The notes: generated by a model not told the origin, from the sequence alone. Numbered from the stretch's first letter, positions 17,782-25,323 are shown. The stretch: 64,000 nucleotides of DNA from Bacillus sp. N1-1 (GCF_009818105.1 NZ_CP046564.1:4278001-4342000), one strand, 5' to 3'. A program made the numbers and translations.

Positions 17782-18756
17782 TTATAGGCTTTGCATTGCA
17801 GTAATCAATGCTAGCTTGTACACGTCTTCCTCACTACATCCGCGAGAAAGGTCGTTAACTGGTTTGTTTAATCCTTGAAGAACCGGACCAACGGCTTCAT
17901 AGCCACCAAGGCGCTGAACCATTTTGTAGCCAATGTTTCCTGCTTCAAGACTAGGGAATACAAATACATTCGCTTCCCCTTTAAGCGGCGATTCAGGTGC
18001 TTTCTTTTGAGCAACTTCTGGAACGAAGGCAGCATCAAATTGGAATTCACCATCAATGACAAGATCAGGCGCCATTTCTTTCGCAAGACGTGTTGCTTCT
18101 TCAACCTTCTCTGTTTCAGGAGATTTTGCAGATCCTTTTGTCGAGAAGCTTAGCATCGCTACTTTTGGCTCAATGCCAAACATTTTTGCTGTTTCCGCAC
18201 TGCTTACGCCGATTTCAGCCAAATCATTGCTGTCAGGAGAGATATTAATCGCACAGTCAGCAAAGACGTACTTCTCATCACCTTTTACCATAACGAATGC
18301 GCCAGATGTTTTCTTCACGCCTTCTTTCGTTTTGATGATTTGAAGTGCTGGACGAACCGTATCACCAGTCGAGTGAGCAGCACCACTTACTAGGCCGTCT
18401 GCTTTGCCTGTGTGAACGAGCATTGTCCCAAAGTAGTTTACATTAAGAAGAATTTCCTGCGCCTGTTCTGCTGTTGCTTTTCCTTTACGACGTTCAACAA
18501 ATGATTCAACAAGTCCATCCATTTCAGAATAAGTCGCTGGATCCATCACAGTTAGATCACTGTGCAATGTAAGGTTTAAGCTTGTCGCTTTATCTTGAAT
18601 GGCATTTTCTCCCCCAATAACGATTGGCTTTAGGATGCCATCCTCTGCAAGACGGTTAGCCGCTACTAATACGCGCTCATCTGTTCCTTCTGGAAAAACG
18701 ATTGTCGGATAGCCTGCTTTTACCTGGTCTTTCATGCTTGTAAAAAGATCACTCAT
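17782..18756 (-). CDS. pta: phosphate acetyltransferase
   Basis: 324 residues of the short Pta class, which lacks the N-terminal P-loop/DRTGG domains of enteric enzymes. Motifs include VFPEGTDERVL, ADGLVSGAAHSTGDTVRPALQ (phosphate and CoA site) and VFVFPSLEAGNIGYKMVQRLG near the C-terminus. It converts acetyl-CoA plus phosphate to acetyl phosphate in overflow metabolism with AckA. I chose the ATG at 18756 because GAGGTG lies 8 bases upstream and the B. subtilis protein begins at the matching DLF. A near-perfect cre site lies about 80 bases upstream, fitting CcpA activation. Confidence 0.95.
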   Translation of the reverse strand: MSDLFTSMKDQVKAGYPTIVFPEGTDERVLVAANRLAEDGILKPIVIGGENAIQDKATSLNLTLHSDLTVMDPATYSEMDGLVESFVERRKGKATAEQAQEILLNVNYFGTMLVHTGKADGLVSGAAHSTGDTVRPALQIIKTKEGVKKTSGAFVMVKGDEKYVFADCAINISPDSNDLAEIGVSSAETAKMFGIEPKVAMLSFSTKGSAKSPETEKVEEATRLAKEMAPDLVIDGEFQFDAAFVPEVAQKKAPESPLKGEANVFVFPSLEAGNIGYKMVQRLGGYEAVGPVLQGLNKPVNDLSRGCSEEDVYKLALITAMQSL

Positions 18757-19185
18757 TATTTTCACCTCATTATTATTAATATCCAACTCCTACGATAACC
18801 CTTTTTCCCACAAAACGAAAATAAATCCCTTATTGTAAGCTCTTTCATATAAAAGTTCTATTTTTCAGACGAATTTAAAGTGTCTGAGTAGCGCTCATTC
18901 TTATTACTCTTCTAAATATAATCTAACTCTGCTGTAATTAAACATCCGTACTGATTTTCTATCCGATTTCTCAGTGTCTTTATTCATCCAATCGTCACTC
19001 TCAATCGCTTTTAAAGAGGGACAAGTATTGGTATAGTGGGTAGTGGATATAGTGAAACTTCCATCAGAATGAGCATTGCTTGATTTCCTCTGATGGTTAG
19101 TTGAACCAATCAGACCTTTAGGGGCAGTTGTCACCGTAAGTAACCTGCCTTAATGGTGTGATAAAACATAAGGAGTGAATCAGAT
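18757..19185. other. 430-base divergent intergenic region (pta / hemQ)
   Basis: It contains the cre site for pta and an A/T-rich stretch with two TATAGT-like hexamers near 19030-19055. A minus-strand open frame at 18904-19134 has no ribosome site and no recognisable protein features. I see no confident hemQ promoter. Confidence 0.4.
18834..18847 (-). promoter_or_regulatory. cre site (CcpA operator) upstream of pta
   Basis: Minus-strand TGAAAGAGCTTACA matches the consensus TGWAANCGNTNWCA at 13 of 14 positions (A for the central C). It lies 78-91 bases before the pta start, an activating position as known for pta and ackA in B. subtilis. Confidence 0.65.
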
Positions 19186-19932
19186 ATGAACCAAGCAGCA
19201 GTTACTCTTGATGGCTGGTATTGCCTCCATGACTTCCGTACTATGAACTGGACAGCATGGAAACAGCTTTCAAGCGAAGAACGCGATCTTGCGATGAATG
19301 AATTTCTAACGTTCCTTGAAAAATGGGAAGTCACAGCAGGCCATAAGCAAGGAAGTCATACGCTTTATTCCATCCTTGGTCAGAAAGCGGACTTTATGTT
19401 GATGCTTCTCCGCCCAACTATGGAAGAGTTAAATGAAATTGAAAATGCTTTTAACAAAACGACATTAGCTGAATATACGGTTAAAGAATACTCATACGTT
19501 TCTGTCGTTGAGCTTAGTAACTATATGGCTGGAAAAGATAGCGATCCTGATAATGATCCGCGCATTCAGGCTCGTTTGAAACCTGAATTAGCAGAAGCGC
19601 CTTACGTGTGCTTCTACCCAATGAACAAAAAACGTGAAGGAAACGACAACTGGTACATGCTTTCAATGGACGAGCGTCGTGAAATGATGCGTAGTCACGG
19701 ACTTATCGGACGTAGCTATGCAGGCAAAGTGAAGCAGATCATCACAGGCTCTGTTGGCTTTGACGACTGGGAATGGGGCGTTACCCTCTTCGCAGACGAC
19801 GTGCTTCAGTTTAAAAAGCTTGTCTATGAAATGCGCTTCGATGAAGTTAGTGCCCGTTATGGCGAATTTGGTAGCTTCTACGTTGGAACTCACCTTCCAA
19901 AAGAACGCCTTCCACAATTCTTATACGTATAA
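19186..19932 (+). CDS. hemQ: coproheme decarboxylase (HemQ/ChdC)
   Basis: 248 residues of the chlorite-dismutase-like ChdC family. It has [12 protein letters not shown] at the N-terminus, Tyr144 in CFYPMNKKR at the position of the catalytic radical tyrosine, and His171 in [13 protein letters not shown] as proximal haem ligand. The C-terminal half [15 protein letters not shown] and [14 protein letters not shown] is highly conserved. It oxidatively decarboxylates coproheme to haem b using peroxide in the firmicute haem pathway. AAGGAG is 10 bases before the ATG. It is divergent from pta, as in B. subtilis (ywfI/ywfJ). Confidence 0.95.
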   Translation: MNQAAVTLDGWYCLHDFRTMNWTAWKQLSSEERDLAMNEFLTFLEKWEVTAGHKQGSHTLYSILGQKADFMLMLLRPTMEELNEIENAFNKTTLAEYTVKEYSYVSVVELSNYMAGKDSDPDNDPRIQARLKPELAEAPYVCFYPMNKKREGNDNWYMLSMDERREMMRSHGLIGRSYAGKVKQIITGSVGFDDWEWGVTLFADDVLQFKKLVYEMRFDEVSARYGEFGSFYVGTHLPKERLPQFLYV

Positions 19933-19938
19933 TCTTGC

Positions 19939-19980
19939 AAGCTCTTCTAACACTTTTTTGTGTTCAGGAGAGCTTTTTTG
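19939..19980 (+). terminator. Terminator of hemQ
   Basis: Stem AAGCTCT(TCT)AACAC / GTGTT(CAGG)AGAGCTT with a T6 loop and a T6 tail. Confidence 0.85.
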
Positions 19981-20005
19981 TTTCTCTGAGCGATTTTCCT
20001 CATAG

Positions 20006-20033
20006 GCATATTCTTTCATTTCGTACATACAAT
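20006..20033 (+). promoter_or_regulatory. sigma-E type promoter of gerQ
   Basis: GCATATT, 13 bases, then CATACAAT. The -10 equals the B. subtilis sigma-E consensus (CATACAnT) and the -35 fits KMATATT. The spacer is about one base shorter than usual. It would give a leader of about 200 bases before gerQ. Confidence 0.6.
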
Positions 20034-20240
20034 GAGTTACGTAGAGCCATGGCATTATCCTTTCTTATTTGCGTGCCAGAAACATCAATTTGCTAGCTAT
20101 TCGCTCTGGTTCTTTAATTCTGGCGGCGCCTAGCGTGGAAAGCGGGACGCTTTAAGTCACACTGTTTCACCAAGCCTACCGAAAGCAATTGTGCGGGAAT
20201 TTACAACAGTTTGAAAGAGAACGCTTTAAGGAGGGTTATG

Positions 20241-20684
20241 ATGAATAATCAATACTGGAAAACCCCACAGTCACAAAACATGGGCGGCTATGGTCAAATG
20301 CCGCAGCAACCGCAAGGCGGAGGGCAAATGGCACAGTATCCTTCAGGCTTCCCTGGTCAAGGACAACAAGTTCAAGGAGCATCCATGGGCGTAGGCTTTC
20401 CTGGACAGCTTGCCGTTGAACAATCCTACATTGAAAACATCCTGCGCCTGAATTTAGGAAAAATCGCCACCGTTTATATGACGTTCGAAAACAATGAGAA
20501 ATGGAATGCAAAAGTGTTCAAAGGGGTTGTCGAAGCAGCAGGAAGAGATCATATTATTCTTTCGGATCCCCAAACAGGCAAACGGTATATTTTACTCATG
20601 GTTTATTTAGACTATATTACATTTGATGAAGAGCTCGAGTACAACTACCCTCTTCAACAAACAACGCAATATTCCCCGCGTTAG
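20241..20684 (+). CDS. gerQ: spore coat protein GerQ
   Basis: 147 residues. A Gln/Gly/Pro-rich N-terminal half (QMPQQPQGGGQMAQYPS) is followed by the conserved domain YIENILRLNLGKIATVYMTFE, HIILSDPQTGKRYILLMVYLDYITFDEE. GerQ is a coat protein cross-linked by the spore transglutaminase Tgl and needed to localise the cortex hydrolase CwlJ. The Gln-rich arm supplies cross-link sites. I chose the ATG at 20241, which is 5 bases after AAGGAGGG. The ATG one codon earlier is too close. It is a sporulation marker for the organism, and the sigma-E promoter upstream agrees with mother-cell expression. Confidence 0.92.
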   Translation: MNNQYWKTPQSQNMGGYGQMPQQPQGGGQMAQYPSGFPGQGQQVQGASMGVGFPGQLAVEQSYIENILRLNLGKIATVYMTFENNEKWNAKVFKGVVEAAGRDHIILSDPQTGKRYILLMVYLDYITFDEELEYNYPLQQTTQYSPR

Positions 20685-20693
20685 CGGGTATGG

Positions 20694-20725
20694 AAAAAAG
20701 CTGCCGGATTTCCGGCAGCTTTTTG
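20694..20725 (+). terminator. Terminator of gerQ
   Basis: Stem AAAAAGCTGCCGG / CCGGCAGCTTTTT with an ATTT loop. Confidence 0.9.
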
Positions 20726-20726
20726 T

Positions 20727-20806
20727 TTTGGCCAATATATTGTGAGTTTGGCCAATATAATCCCGTTTTGACCAATATCCTGAGAATTTAGCCAATAAAC
20801 CGCACC
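20727..20806. repeat. Four tandem 20-bp repeats with a CCAATA core
   Basis: Four units of exactly 20 bp start at 20727, 20747, 20767 and 20787. Positions 1-11 are conserved as TTTGGCCAATA (TTTGACCAATA in unit 3, TTTAGCCAATA in unit 4), while positions 12-20 differ in every copy. It lies directly after the gerQ terminator. See findings. Confidence 0.85.
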
Positions 20807-20878
20807 CATCCGCCATGGTTCGACATATAGCGAGCGGTGACAGGCACTCGCGAACTCGCGAGCAATGCGTAAACCGCG

Positions 20879-21247
20879 CTACGCCTTAAACGCCGCTACC
20901 ACAACCAAAATCCACGCTGTAATAAACGCGACGCCACCAAGTGGCGTGATCGCACCAAGAATCTTGATTCCGCTCAGGCTAAGCACGTACAAGCTTCCGG
21001 AAAACAGCACGATTCCGGCAAACATAAGCCAGCCAGCCCATTGCATCAACCCTGCGGATTGGAGCTTATCTGCCGCAATGGCCACTCCAACTAAACCAAG
21101 CGCATGATACATGTGATATTGAACACCTGTTTTGAACGTTTCTAGCATTTTCTCTGATAGTCGTCCTTCTAATCCATGTGCACCGAATGCGCCAAGTCCA
21201 ACCGCAAGCGCCGCATTAATCGCACCAATAATTAAAAATATCTTCAT
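20879..21247 (-). CDS. ywdK: DUF423 membrane protein (YwdK family)
   Basis: 122 residues with four membrane helices. The DUF423 signature GAINAALAVGLGAFGAHGL is at the N-terminus, then QYHMYHALGLVGV and a glycine-rich LGAITPLGGVAFITAW. The function is unknown. I chose the ATG at 21247. The frame continues upstream to 21337, but the added residues are charged and unlike the family. GGGAG precedes the ATG at about 11 bases. It neighbours gerQ as ywdK neighbours ywdL in B. subtilis. Confidence 0.85.
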   Translation of the reverse strand: MKIFLIIGAINAALAVGLGAFGAHGLEGRLSEKMLETFKTGVQYHMYHALGLVGVAIAADKLQSAGLMQWAGWLMFAGIVLFSGSLYVLSLSGIKILGAITPLGGVAFITAWILVVVAAFKA

Positions 21248-21329
21248 CTCATTATCCGCTCCCTCGTCTGAATCTTCTCTCTCATCATAGCGGAAAGCGC
21301 TTGAATGAAGCAACGAATTCTGATATTGT

Positions 21330-22592
21330 TCATACACCTTTCGAATCTTTCCACTTCATCTCACTTGTCTGCATACTTCTGTTCACAATTAGAACACTTT
21401 CTTTAAAAGCAAACCAGCCGCCTAGTGGAAATAGTAACAGCCCGATCCATCCAGGGAATGAAAAGCCAGTTACCAAACATAGCAAGAGAAAACTCGGCAT
21501 CGCCACTAGTTTTAACGCTTGTTTCCCCGCTTGCTCACGTAGCGACGTCTCCCACTGGAAAAGCTGAGCATAGCTACCTTCTGAGAACTCACGCCAGTCA
21601 GCTCTCGATAGCCCGATCAACGCATAAAGTGCAAACAGAAGCACCACCACTTTCACAACGAGCGGCAACAAAAGGATCGCTGCCGTTCCCCAGCCGATCA
21701 CTTGTAGGTAATATTGTATTTTTCCAATCGATCGAAGCACCCATTTCGTATAAAGATCAATCATCCTTGCCTCCGGGGAACGTTTCTTACGTATTCGCTT
21801 GGATCCTCGAAAAAGAAAAGGCTGTTTTCGAACAATCAGAGTCGCCGGCGCGACCCCAACGTTTCCCATCAAAAATTTCGTTATACTCTGCTTATGCCCC
21901 CGCTCGATGACTGCATCGTGAAAAAAGGTTCCCCTTATCTTCACACGCGCCTGTAGCTGAACAAACAACAAAAGAAGCAAACTCCCGCTCCCGGCAACAA
22001 CCGCCCATTCGTACTGCCAACCGACCTGACTCACTACAAACAGGGTTACAATGGAAAGCAGGTTCACAAATCCAACCGGGATCCATTTCACCCAAATAGA
22101 AGGCACGAACAGATCGATAAAATACCGACTCGTTTTCACATTCCAACTTATTAAAAGTAGAAATAGTCCGGTAACAGCAATTCGCTCCAAACTCCACCCC
22201 CATCCTGTCACGAGTAGCGGCAGAGCAACACCAATTCCAATAGACGTTACGAGCAGTCCTTTTGTAAGCGAATGCGCCATGCCCCACTTTTTCAAACCCT
22301 CACTCAGAACTGCATTTTGCAACAAATACACCTGATCCGCTTCTTCTGTATAAATCCGTAGCGACCAGGTTGTTGCGATTAAGAATAGCGGAAAAACAGC
22401 GGCCTGATCCGGAATTTCTGCCAGCCAGTCTGGTGCGATCAGCCACCAGGAGCGGTAATAGGCCACACCGATAACGAGCGCCGGAACTAGAATATAGAGC
22501 CAAACCGTCCAATCAAGCGCAGCCTTTAGATCACGAATTTTATAACGACGATCGTCACTTACTCGCTTTCGTAACAGTTGTAGCGATGTCAT
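21330..22592 (-). CDS. ABC transporter permease (YthQ/EcsB-like)
   Basis: 420 residues with about eight to ten membrane helices in two blocks (roughly residues 28-200 and 290-400), separated by a basic cytoplasmic loop (RKQPFLFRGSKRIRKKRSPEAR). Its start overlaps the ATPase stop by 4 bases (ATGA), so the two form one exporter. Sequence style and the pairing resemble YthP-YthQ and the Ecs transporter of Bacillus, for which the substrate is not established. It overlaps ywdK's spurious upstream extension only, not the real ywdK start. Confidence 0.75.
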   Translation of the reverse strand: MTSLQLLRKRVSDDRRYKIRDLKAALDWTVWLYILVPALVIGVAYYRSWWLIAPDWLAEIPDQAAVFPLFLIATTWSLRIYTEEADQVYLLQNAVLSEGLKKWGMAHSLTKGLLVTSIGIGVALPLLVTGWGWSLERIAVTGLFLLLISWNVKTSRYFIDLFVPSIWVKWIPVGFVNLLSIVTLFVVSQVGWQYEWAVVAGSGSLLLLLFVQLQARVKIRGTFFHDAVIERGHKQSITKFLMGNVGVAPATLIVRKQPFLFRGSKRIRKKRSPEARMIDLYTKWVLRSIGKIQYYLQVIGWGTAAILLLPLVVKVVVLLFALYALIGLSRADWREFSEGSYAQLFQWETSLREQAGKQALKLVAMPSFLLLCLVTGFSFPGWIGLLLFPLGGWFAFKESVLIVNRSMQTSEMKWKDSKGV

Positions 22593-23293
22593 ATACGTCG
22601 CTCCATTAACGTATCAACACAATCGAGAAGCGAACTTTCGATGCCTGTACCCGACCACTCACGCATTTCTTGAAGCGACCCTTTTGCAAGAATCGTTCCG
22701 TTCGACAGTAAAACAAAGCGATCACATACCCGCTCCGCTGTATCTAACACGTGCGTACACATTAAGATTGCCGCACCTCGCGCTCGTTCTTTTTCAATCA
22801 GCTTTAAAAAGTCCTTTGTCGCGCGCGGATCCAGGCCTAGAAACGGTTCATCAATAATATAGACGTCAGGTTTCAGCATAAAAGCGGTAATCAGCATCAC
22901 CTTTTGTCTCATTCCTTTTGAAAAGCTTGATGGAAGATGATGAAGCACGTGCTCAAGTTGAAAGTAACGGATCAAGTCCTGTGCACACCCCTGCCAGTTC
23001 TCATCAGCTAGTGACGTTGCCGCTGCCGCAAGCTCTAGATGCTCCCAAAGCGTTAAACTATCATAGAAAACTGGCTGCTCTGGTACGTAAGCATAGCGAG
23101 TCCCATTTTCAAACGTGACGCTTCCTTTCCACTCTTTCAACAACCCTAGAATCGTCTTAATCGTCGTGCTTTTGCCCGCTCCGTTTGATCCTAATAACCC
23201 GAGTAGCTCACCACTCTTCACTTCGAATTCAATCTCTCGAATTTTACTCTCTCTTTTTTCATAACCTGCTTCATCAATCGCAACCTTCAACAT
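22589..23293 (-). CDS. ABC transporter ATP-binding protein
   Basis: 234 residues. It has Walker A GSNGAGKST near residue 38, a Q-loop in YVPEQPVFYDSL, the ABC signature SFSKGMRQK, Walker B VYIIDEPFLGLD and the switch His in CTHVLD. The signature motif SKGMRQK is the variant seen in YthP/EcsA-type exporters. I chose the ATG at 23293 because GAGGTG lies 8 bases upstream. A GTG three codons earlier is less well placed. It acts with the membrane protein encoded downstream. The substrate is unknown. Confidence 0.88.
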   Translation of the reverse strand: MLKVAIDEAGYEKRESKIREIEFEVKSGELLGLLGSNGAGKSTTIKTILGLLKEWKGSVTFENGTRYAYVPEQPVFYDSLTLWEHLELAAAATSLADENWQGCAQDLIRYFQLEHVLHHLPSSFSKGMRQKVMLITAFMLKPDVYIIDEPFLGLDPRATKDFLKLIEKERARGAAILMCTHVLDTAERVCDRFVLLSNGTILAKGSLQEMREWSGTGIESSLLDCVDTLMERRI

Positions 23294-23341
23294 CAGCTTC
23301 ACCTCTATCCTTTTATACGAGATAAAATGGGTGGAAGTTTC

Positions 23342-23584
23342 CTATTTCTTACCTTTTTGAGCTTCAATAAACTGTTCAAAGTTTGGCACATCCTCCACCT
23401 TGTACTTTTCAACAGCTTCCATAACCTTAATCACTAATTCCTGACGTAAATCATCCCTGTTTTGAGGGGAGGTTTGCCTGAGCTCTGCTTCGATTTTTTT
23501 CTCAAACTGATTGAGGATCGCACTCAGTCCCTCTTTGTCTTCATTCTTAGCCTGCTGTAAAAGCGTATATAGTCTTTTTTCCAT
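23342..23584 (-). CDS. rsoA: RsoA-like co-sigma subunit (sigma region 2-like)
   Basis: 80 residues, helical and charged. It reads like sigma-factor region 1.2-2.1: LLQQAKNEDKEGLSAILNQF then RDDLRQELVIKVMEAVEKYK, which matches the DDLxQE pattern of sigma-70 region 2. In B. subtilis the small protein RsoA (79 residues as I recall) joins SigO to form a two-subunit sigma factor. Size, position and the SigO-like partner support the same here. I chose the ATG at 23584, 6 bases after GAAGGG. An ATG two codons earlier overlaps the YvrJ stop but abuts that site. Confidence 0.65.
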   Translation of the reverse strand: MEKRLYTLLQQAKNEDKEGLSAILNQFEKKIEAELRQTSPQNRDDLRQELVIKVMEAVEKYKVEDVPNFEQFIEAQKGKK

Positions 23585-23586
23585 AG

Positions 23587-23733
23587 TCATCCCTTCTTGT
23601 TTGTTTCCTTATCCTCCACTGCATTCGTGAGATCATCAATTTTCTTTTCAAGTCGAACGAGCAAATAAAGAGAGACCACAATCGGAAATCCTAAATCACC
23701 GATAATCGCGTTAACCACTGTTGTGATGCTCAT
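23587..23733 (-). CDS. yvrJ: YvrJ family small membrane protein
   Basis: A 48-residue protein: MSITTVVNAIIGDLGFPIVV, one membrane helix (SLYLLVRL) and a charged coil (EKKIDDLTNAVEDKE). This layout is characteristic of the YvrJ family. The ATG overlaps the sigma-factor stop by 4 bases (ATGA), and its own stop overlaps the next reading frame, so the three genes are tightly coupled. The function is unknown. A membrane anchor or sensor for the split sigma factor is only inference from position. Confidence 0.7.
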   Translation of the reverse strand: MSITTVVNAIIGDLGFPIVVSLYLLVRLEKKIDDLTNAVEDKETNKKG

Positions 23734-24287
23734 GAACTCCCCTCCTTTCCTGCAGCCCTTAACTTCTCAAGTGCTCGTTTACGCCTTCTGCTCACGGCTT
23801 GCTGTGAAATACCAGCCGTTCTAGCAATCTCCGTATCAGATAGCTCTATGCGATAAAAAAGATCTAGAACCTCTTTCTGCTTTGAAGTTAACCTGCTAAA
23901 TGCGAGATAAAGTGATTTCTGCTGAATACTCTCTTCAAACGTTGGTTCTCCATCACGCGTCGGACTTTCAACCAAATCAATCCAGGCAGCATCTGACGCT
24001 CCTACAGGCTGATCAAGTGTGAGAGGAAAACGAAGATGCCCAAGTCTACGCTTTCGATCAAAGTTAATCGCCGTGTAACGAATTAGCTTCGTCACATAAA
24101 CAATAAATCGAATTTCCGTGTAATACTTATGAAAAAGAGAATTGAGCGTATTTAACGATTCACGATCCTGCGATTCATAAGCGTCAATAAAACTTGTCCA
24201 ATGCGCTTCTTCTTGAATAAACGACTGAAACAAGAGATTTTCCTTTAACTCCTCAATCAGTTTATCTAACCGCCATTCATTATTCAT
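23730..24287 (-). CDS. sigO: RNA polymerase sigma factor, SigO (YvrI)-like
   Basis: 185 residues. The C-terminal third is a clear sigma region 4: FSRLTSKQKEVLDLFYRIELSDTEIA followed by the helix-turn-helix GISQQAVSRRRKRALEKLR. The N-terminal part lacks a proper region 2, which would be supplied by the RsoA-like protein two genes on. In B. subtilis SigO-RsoA responds to acid/cell-wall stress and controls oxdC-yvrL. Neither target gene is in this window. I chose the ATG at 24287 because AGGAGAG lies 6 bases upstream. An alternative is an ordinary ECF-like or phage-type sigma fragment. Confidence 0.68.
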   Translation of the reverse strand: MNNEWRLDKLIEELKENLLFQSFIQEEAHWTSFIDAYESQDRESLNTLNSLFHKYYTEIRFIVYVTKLIRYTAINFDRKRRLGHLRFPLTLDQPVGASDAAWIDLVESPTRDGEPTFEESIQQKSLYLAFSRLTSKQKEVLDLFYRIELSDTEIARTAGISQQAVSRRRKRALEKLRAAGKEGSS

Positions 24288-24356
24288 CCTCACCTCTCCT
24301 TTCTCTGTCTGTAGGAATGAAAGTATGTTGAAAGATAAAAATCACAACCATTATTT

Positions 24357-24370
24357 CGAACGTATGTTCT
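24357..24370. promoter_or_regulatory. LexA (DinR)-type SOS box in front of the sigO-like operon
   Basis: CGAACGTATGTTCT matches the firmicute LexA consensus CGAACRNRYGTTYC at 13 of 14 positions. It lies 70 bases before the sigma-factor ATG, just downstream of a TATAAT hexamer on the minus strand (24378-24383). Confidence 0.5.
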
Positions 24371-24383
24371 TATTTTAATTATA

Positions 24384-24411
24384 GAAAAAACTCATGCAAA
24401 TAACCATGAGT
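24384..24411 (-). terminator. Terminator of the large flagellar operon
   Basis: Minus-strand stem ACTCATGG..CATGAGT with a short T-rich loop, followed by TTTTTTC. It lies about 30 bases after the yaaR stop and ends the operon that begins at flgB. Confidence 0.8.
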
Positions 24412-24443
24412 CAATACTTCCTATTTTAGATAGGTCGATCGAA

Positions 24444-24881
24444 CTAGAGAGAAAGATCAACAAGCAGCCCTTTTATTTCACCAACTAGCGATAATAAGGT
24501 CATACCATTCTTCTCTTTCTCTCTCATCTCTTCCTGAATTTCAATGAGCTTGTTCTCTACCGTTTCCACAAGCTTGTACGTTCGACTTCTACCGTAATGA
24601 TCCATGCTCTTTTTCTCCGATAGCGTAAGGCCCTGGCTAACCGCTTCTTCAAGAAACTGTTTTACCATCCGTTTGTATGCGGATAAGTTCTGAAACGTTC
24701 GTTCCTTTCCAAGTAGCTCACCCTGACGATCAATTTGTTGCAGAAGACGCTGAAGTTCAGCCCCTTTCAGCTCTTTAGACGCCTCCTGAATCACAGACTG
24801 AAACGCAACCTGCTTGTTTCCTTTTGGCAAATCTAGCTTTAAAGGATCAACTGATGGTTTGCCATGCTGGTGAATTTTCAT
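24444..24881 (-). CDS. yaaR: DUF327 (YaaR) family protein
   Basis: 145 residues, nearly all helical. The YaaR/DUF327 pattern includes FQSVIQEASKELKGAELQRLLQQIDRQGELL, LSAYKRMVKQFLEEAVSQGL, RSRTYKLVETVENKLIEIQEEM and a hydrophobic last helix (LSLVGEIKGLLVDLSL). The function is unknown. It is the last gene of the fla operon, overlapping the swrB stop by 4 bases (ATGA), which suggests a motility-linked role. In B. subtilis yaaR lies near the replication origin, away from fla genes. Confidence 0.8.
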   Translation of the reverse strand: MKIHQHGKPSVDPLKLDLPKGNKQVAFQSVIQEASKELKGAELQRLLQQIDRQGELLGKERTFQNLSAYKRMVKQFLEEAVSQGLTLSEKKSMDHYGRSRTYKLVETVENKLIEIQEEMREKEKNGMTLLSLVGEIKGLLVDLSL

Positions 24882-25309
24882 CGCTGTTCAGACCTTCCAT
24901 GCAAATTAACGATCAGCTCTACTTCTCCGATCCCGCAGTTTAATATCCGAGCAATGTCTGCTACTGAAAAGCCCTGCTGGTGAAGCTGAACGGCTTTTTG
25001 GTTTCGTTCATTATGAGCGGAAGGATGCTGAACAATATCCGGTTTCGTTGGCTCTTCGACTTCAGGGGCCTTACCCTGCTCTAAAACGCGAAGGCGCGTA
25101 TCCAGCTGGTTTTCACGTTTATCGACGTAGGATTTCACTTCGTTTAAGAGACGGTCATTCTCTTCCTCTAGCTGTTCGATATAGACTTCCATACTGGCCG
25201 CGATCTCTTCTCGTACTTCCGTTCCCTTCGTTTGCTTTAGAAAAAGAAGCACGATACATAGAAAGCTAACAAGATGAAGCGCAATGCTAATAAAAATGAA
25301 TGGATACAT
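24878..25309 (-). CDS. swrB: swarming motility protein SwrB-like
   Basis: 143 residues. It has an N-terminal membrane helix (FIFISIALHLVSFLCIVLLFL), a long coiled coil (EVYIEQLEEENDRLLNEVKSYV), a Pro/Glu linker, and a C-terminal helix-turn-helix-like segment (KAVQLHQQGFSVADIARILNCGIGEVELIVNLH). This is the SwrB (YlxL) layout, and the gene stands directly after sigD as in B. subtilis, where SwrB promotes assembly of the flagellar export apparatus. I chose the ATG at 25309 with GGAG 8 bases upstream. Confidence 0.8.
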   Translation of the reverse strand: MYPFIFISIALHLVSFLCIVLLFLKQTKGTEVREEIAASMEVYIEQLEEENDRLLNEVKSYVDKRENQLDTRLRVLEQGKAPEVEEPTKPDIVQHPSAHNERNQKAVQLHQQGFSVADIARILNCGIGEVELIVNLHGRSEQR

Positions 25310-25323
25310 AAGGATCACTCCGA

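Noticed and set aside
18904..19134. Minus-strand 76-codon frame between pta and hemQ
   Set aside because: No ribosome site, Thr/Ser-rich without fold features, and lies in a divergent promoter region.
20727..20806. CRISPR array
   Set aside because: Only a 20-bp period, 11-bp degenerate core, 9-bp spacers and no cas genes.
21425..21910. Plus-strand 161-codon open frame across the ABC permease gene
   Set aside because: Antisense shadow of a coupled membrane protein gene. The composition is unlike a real protein.
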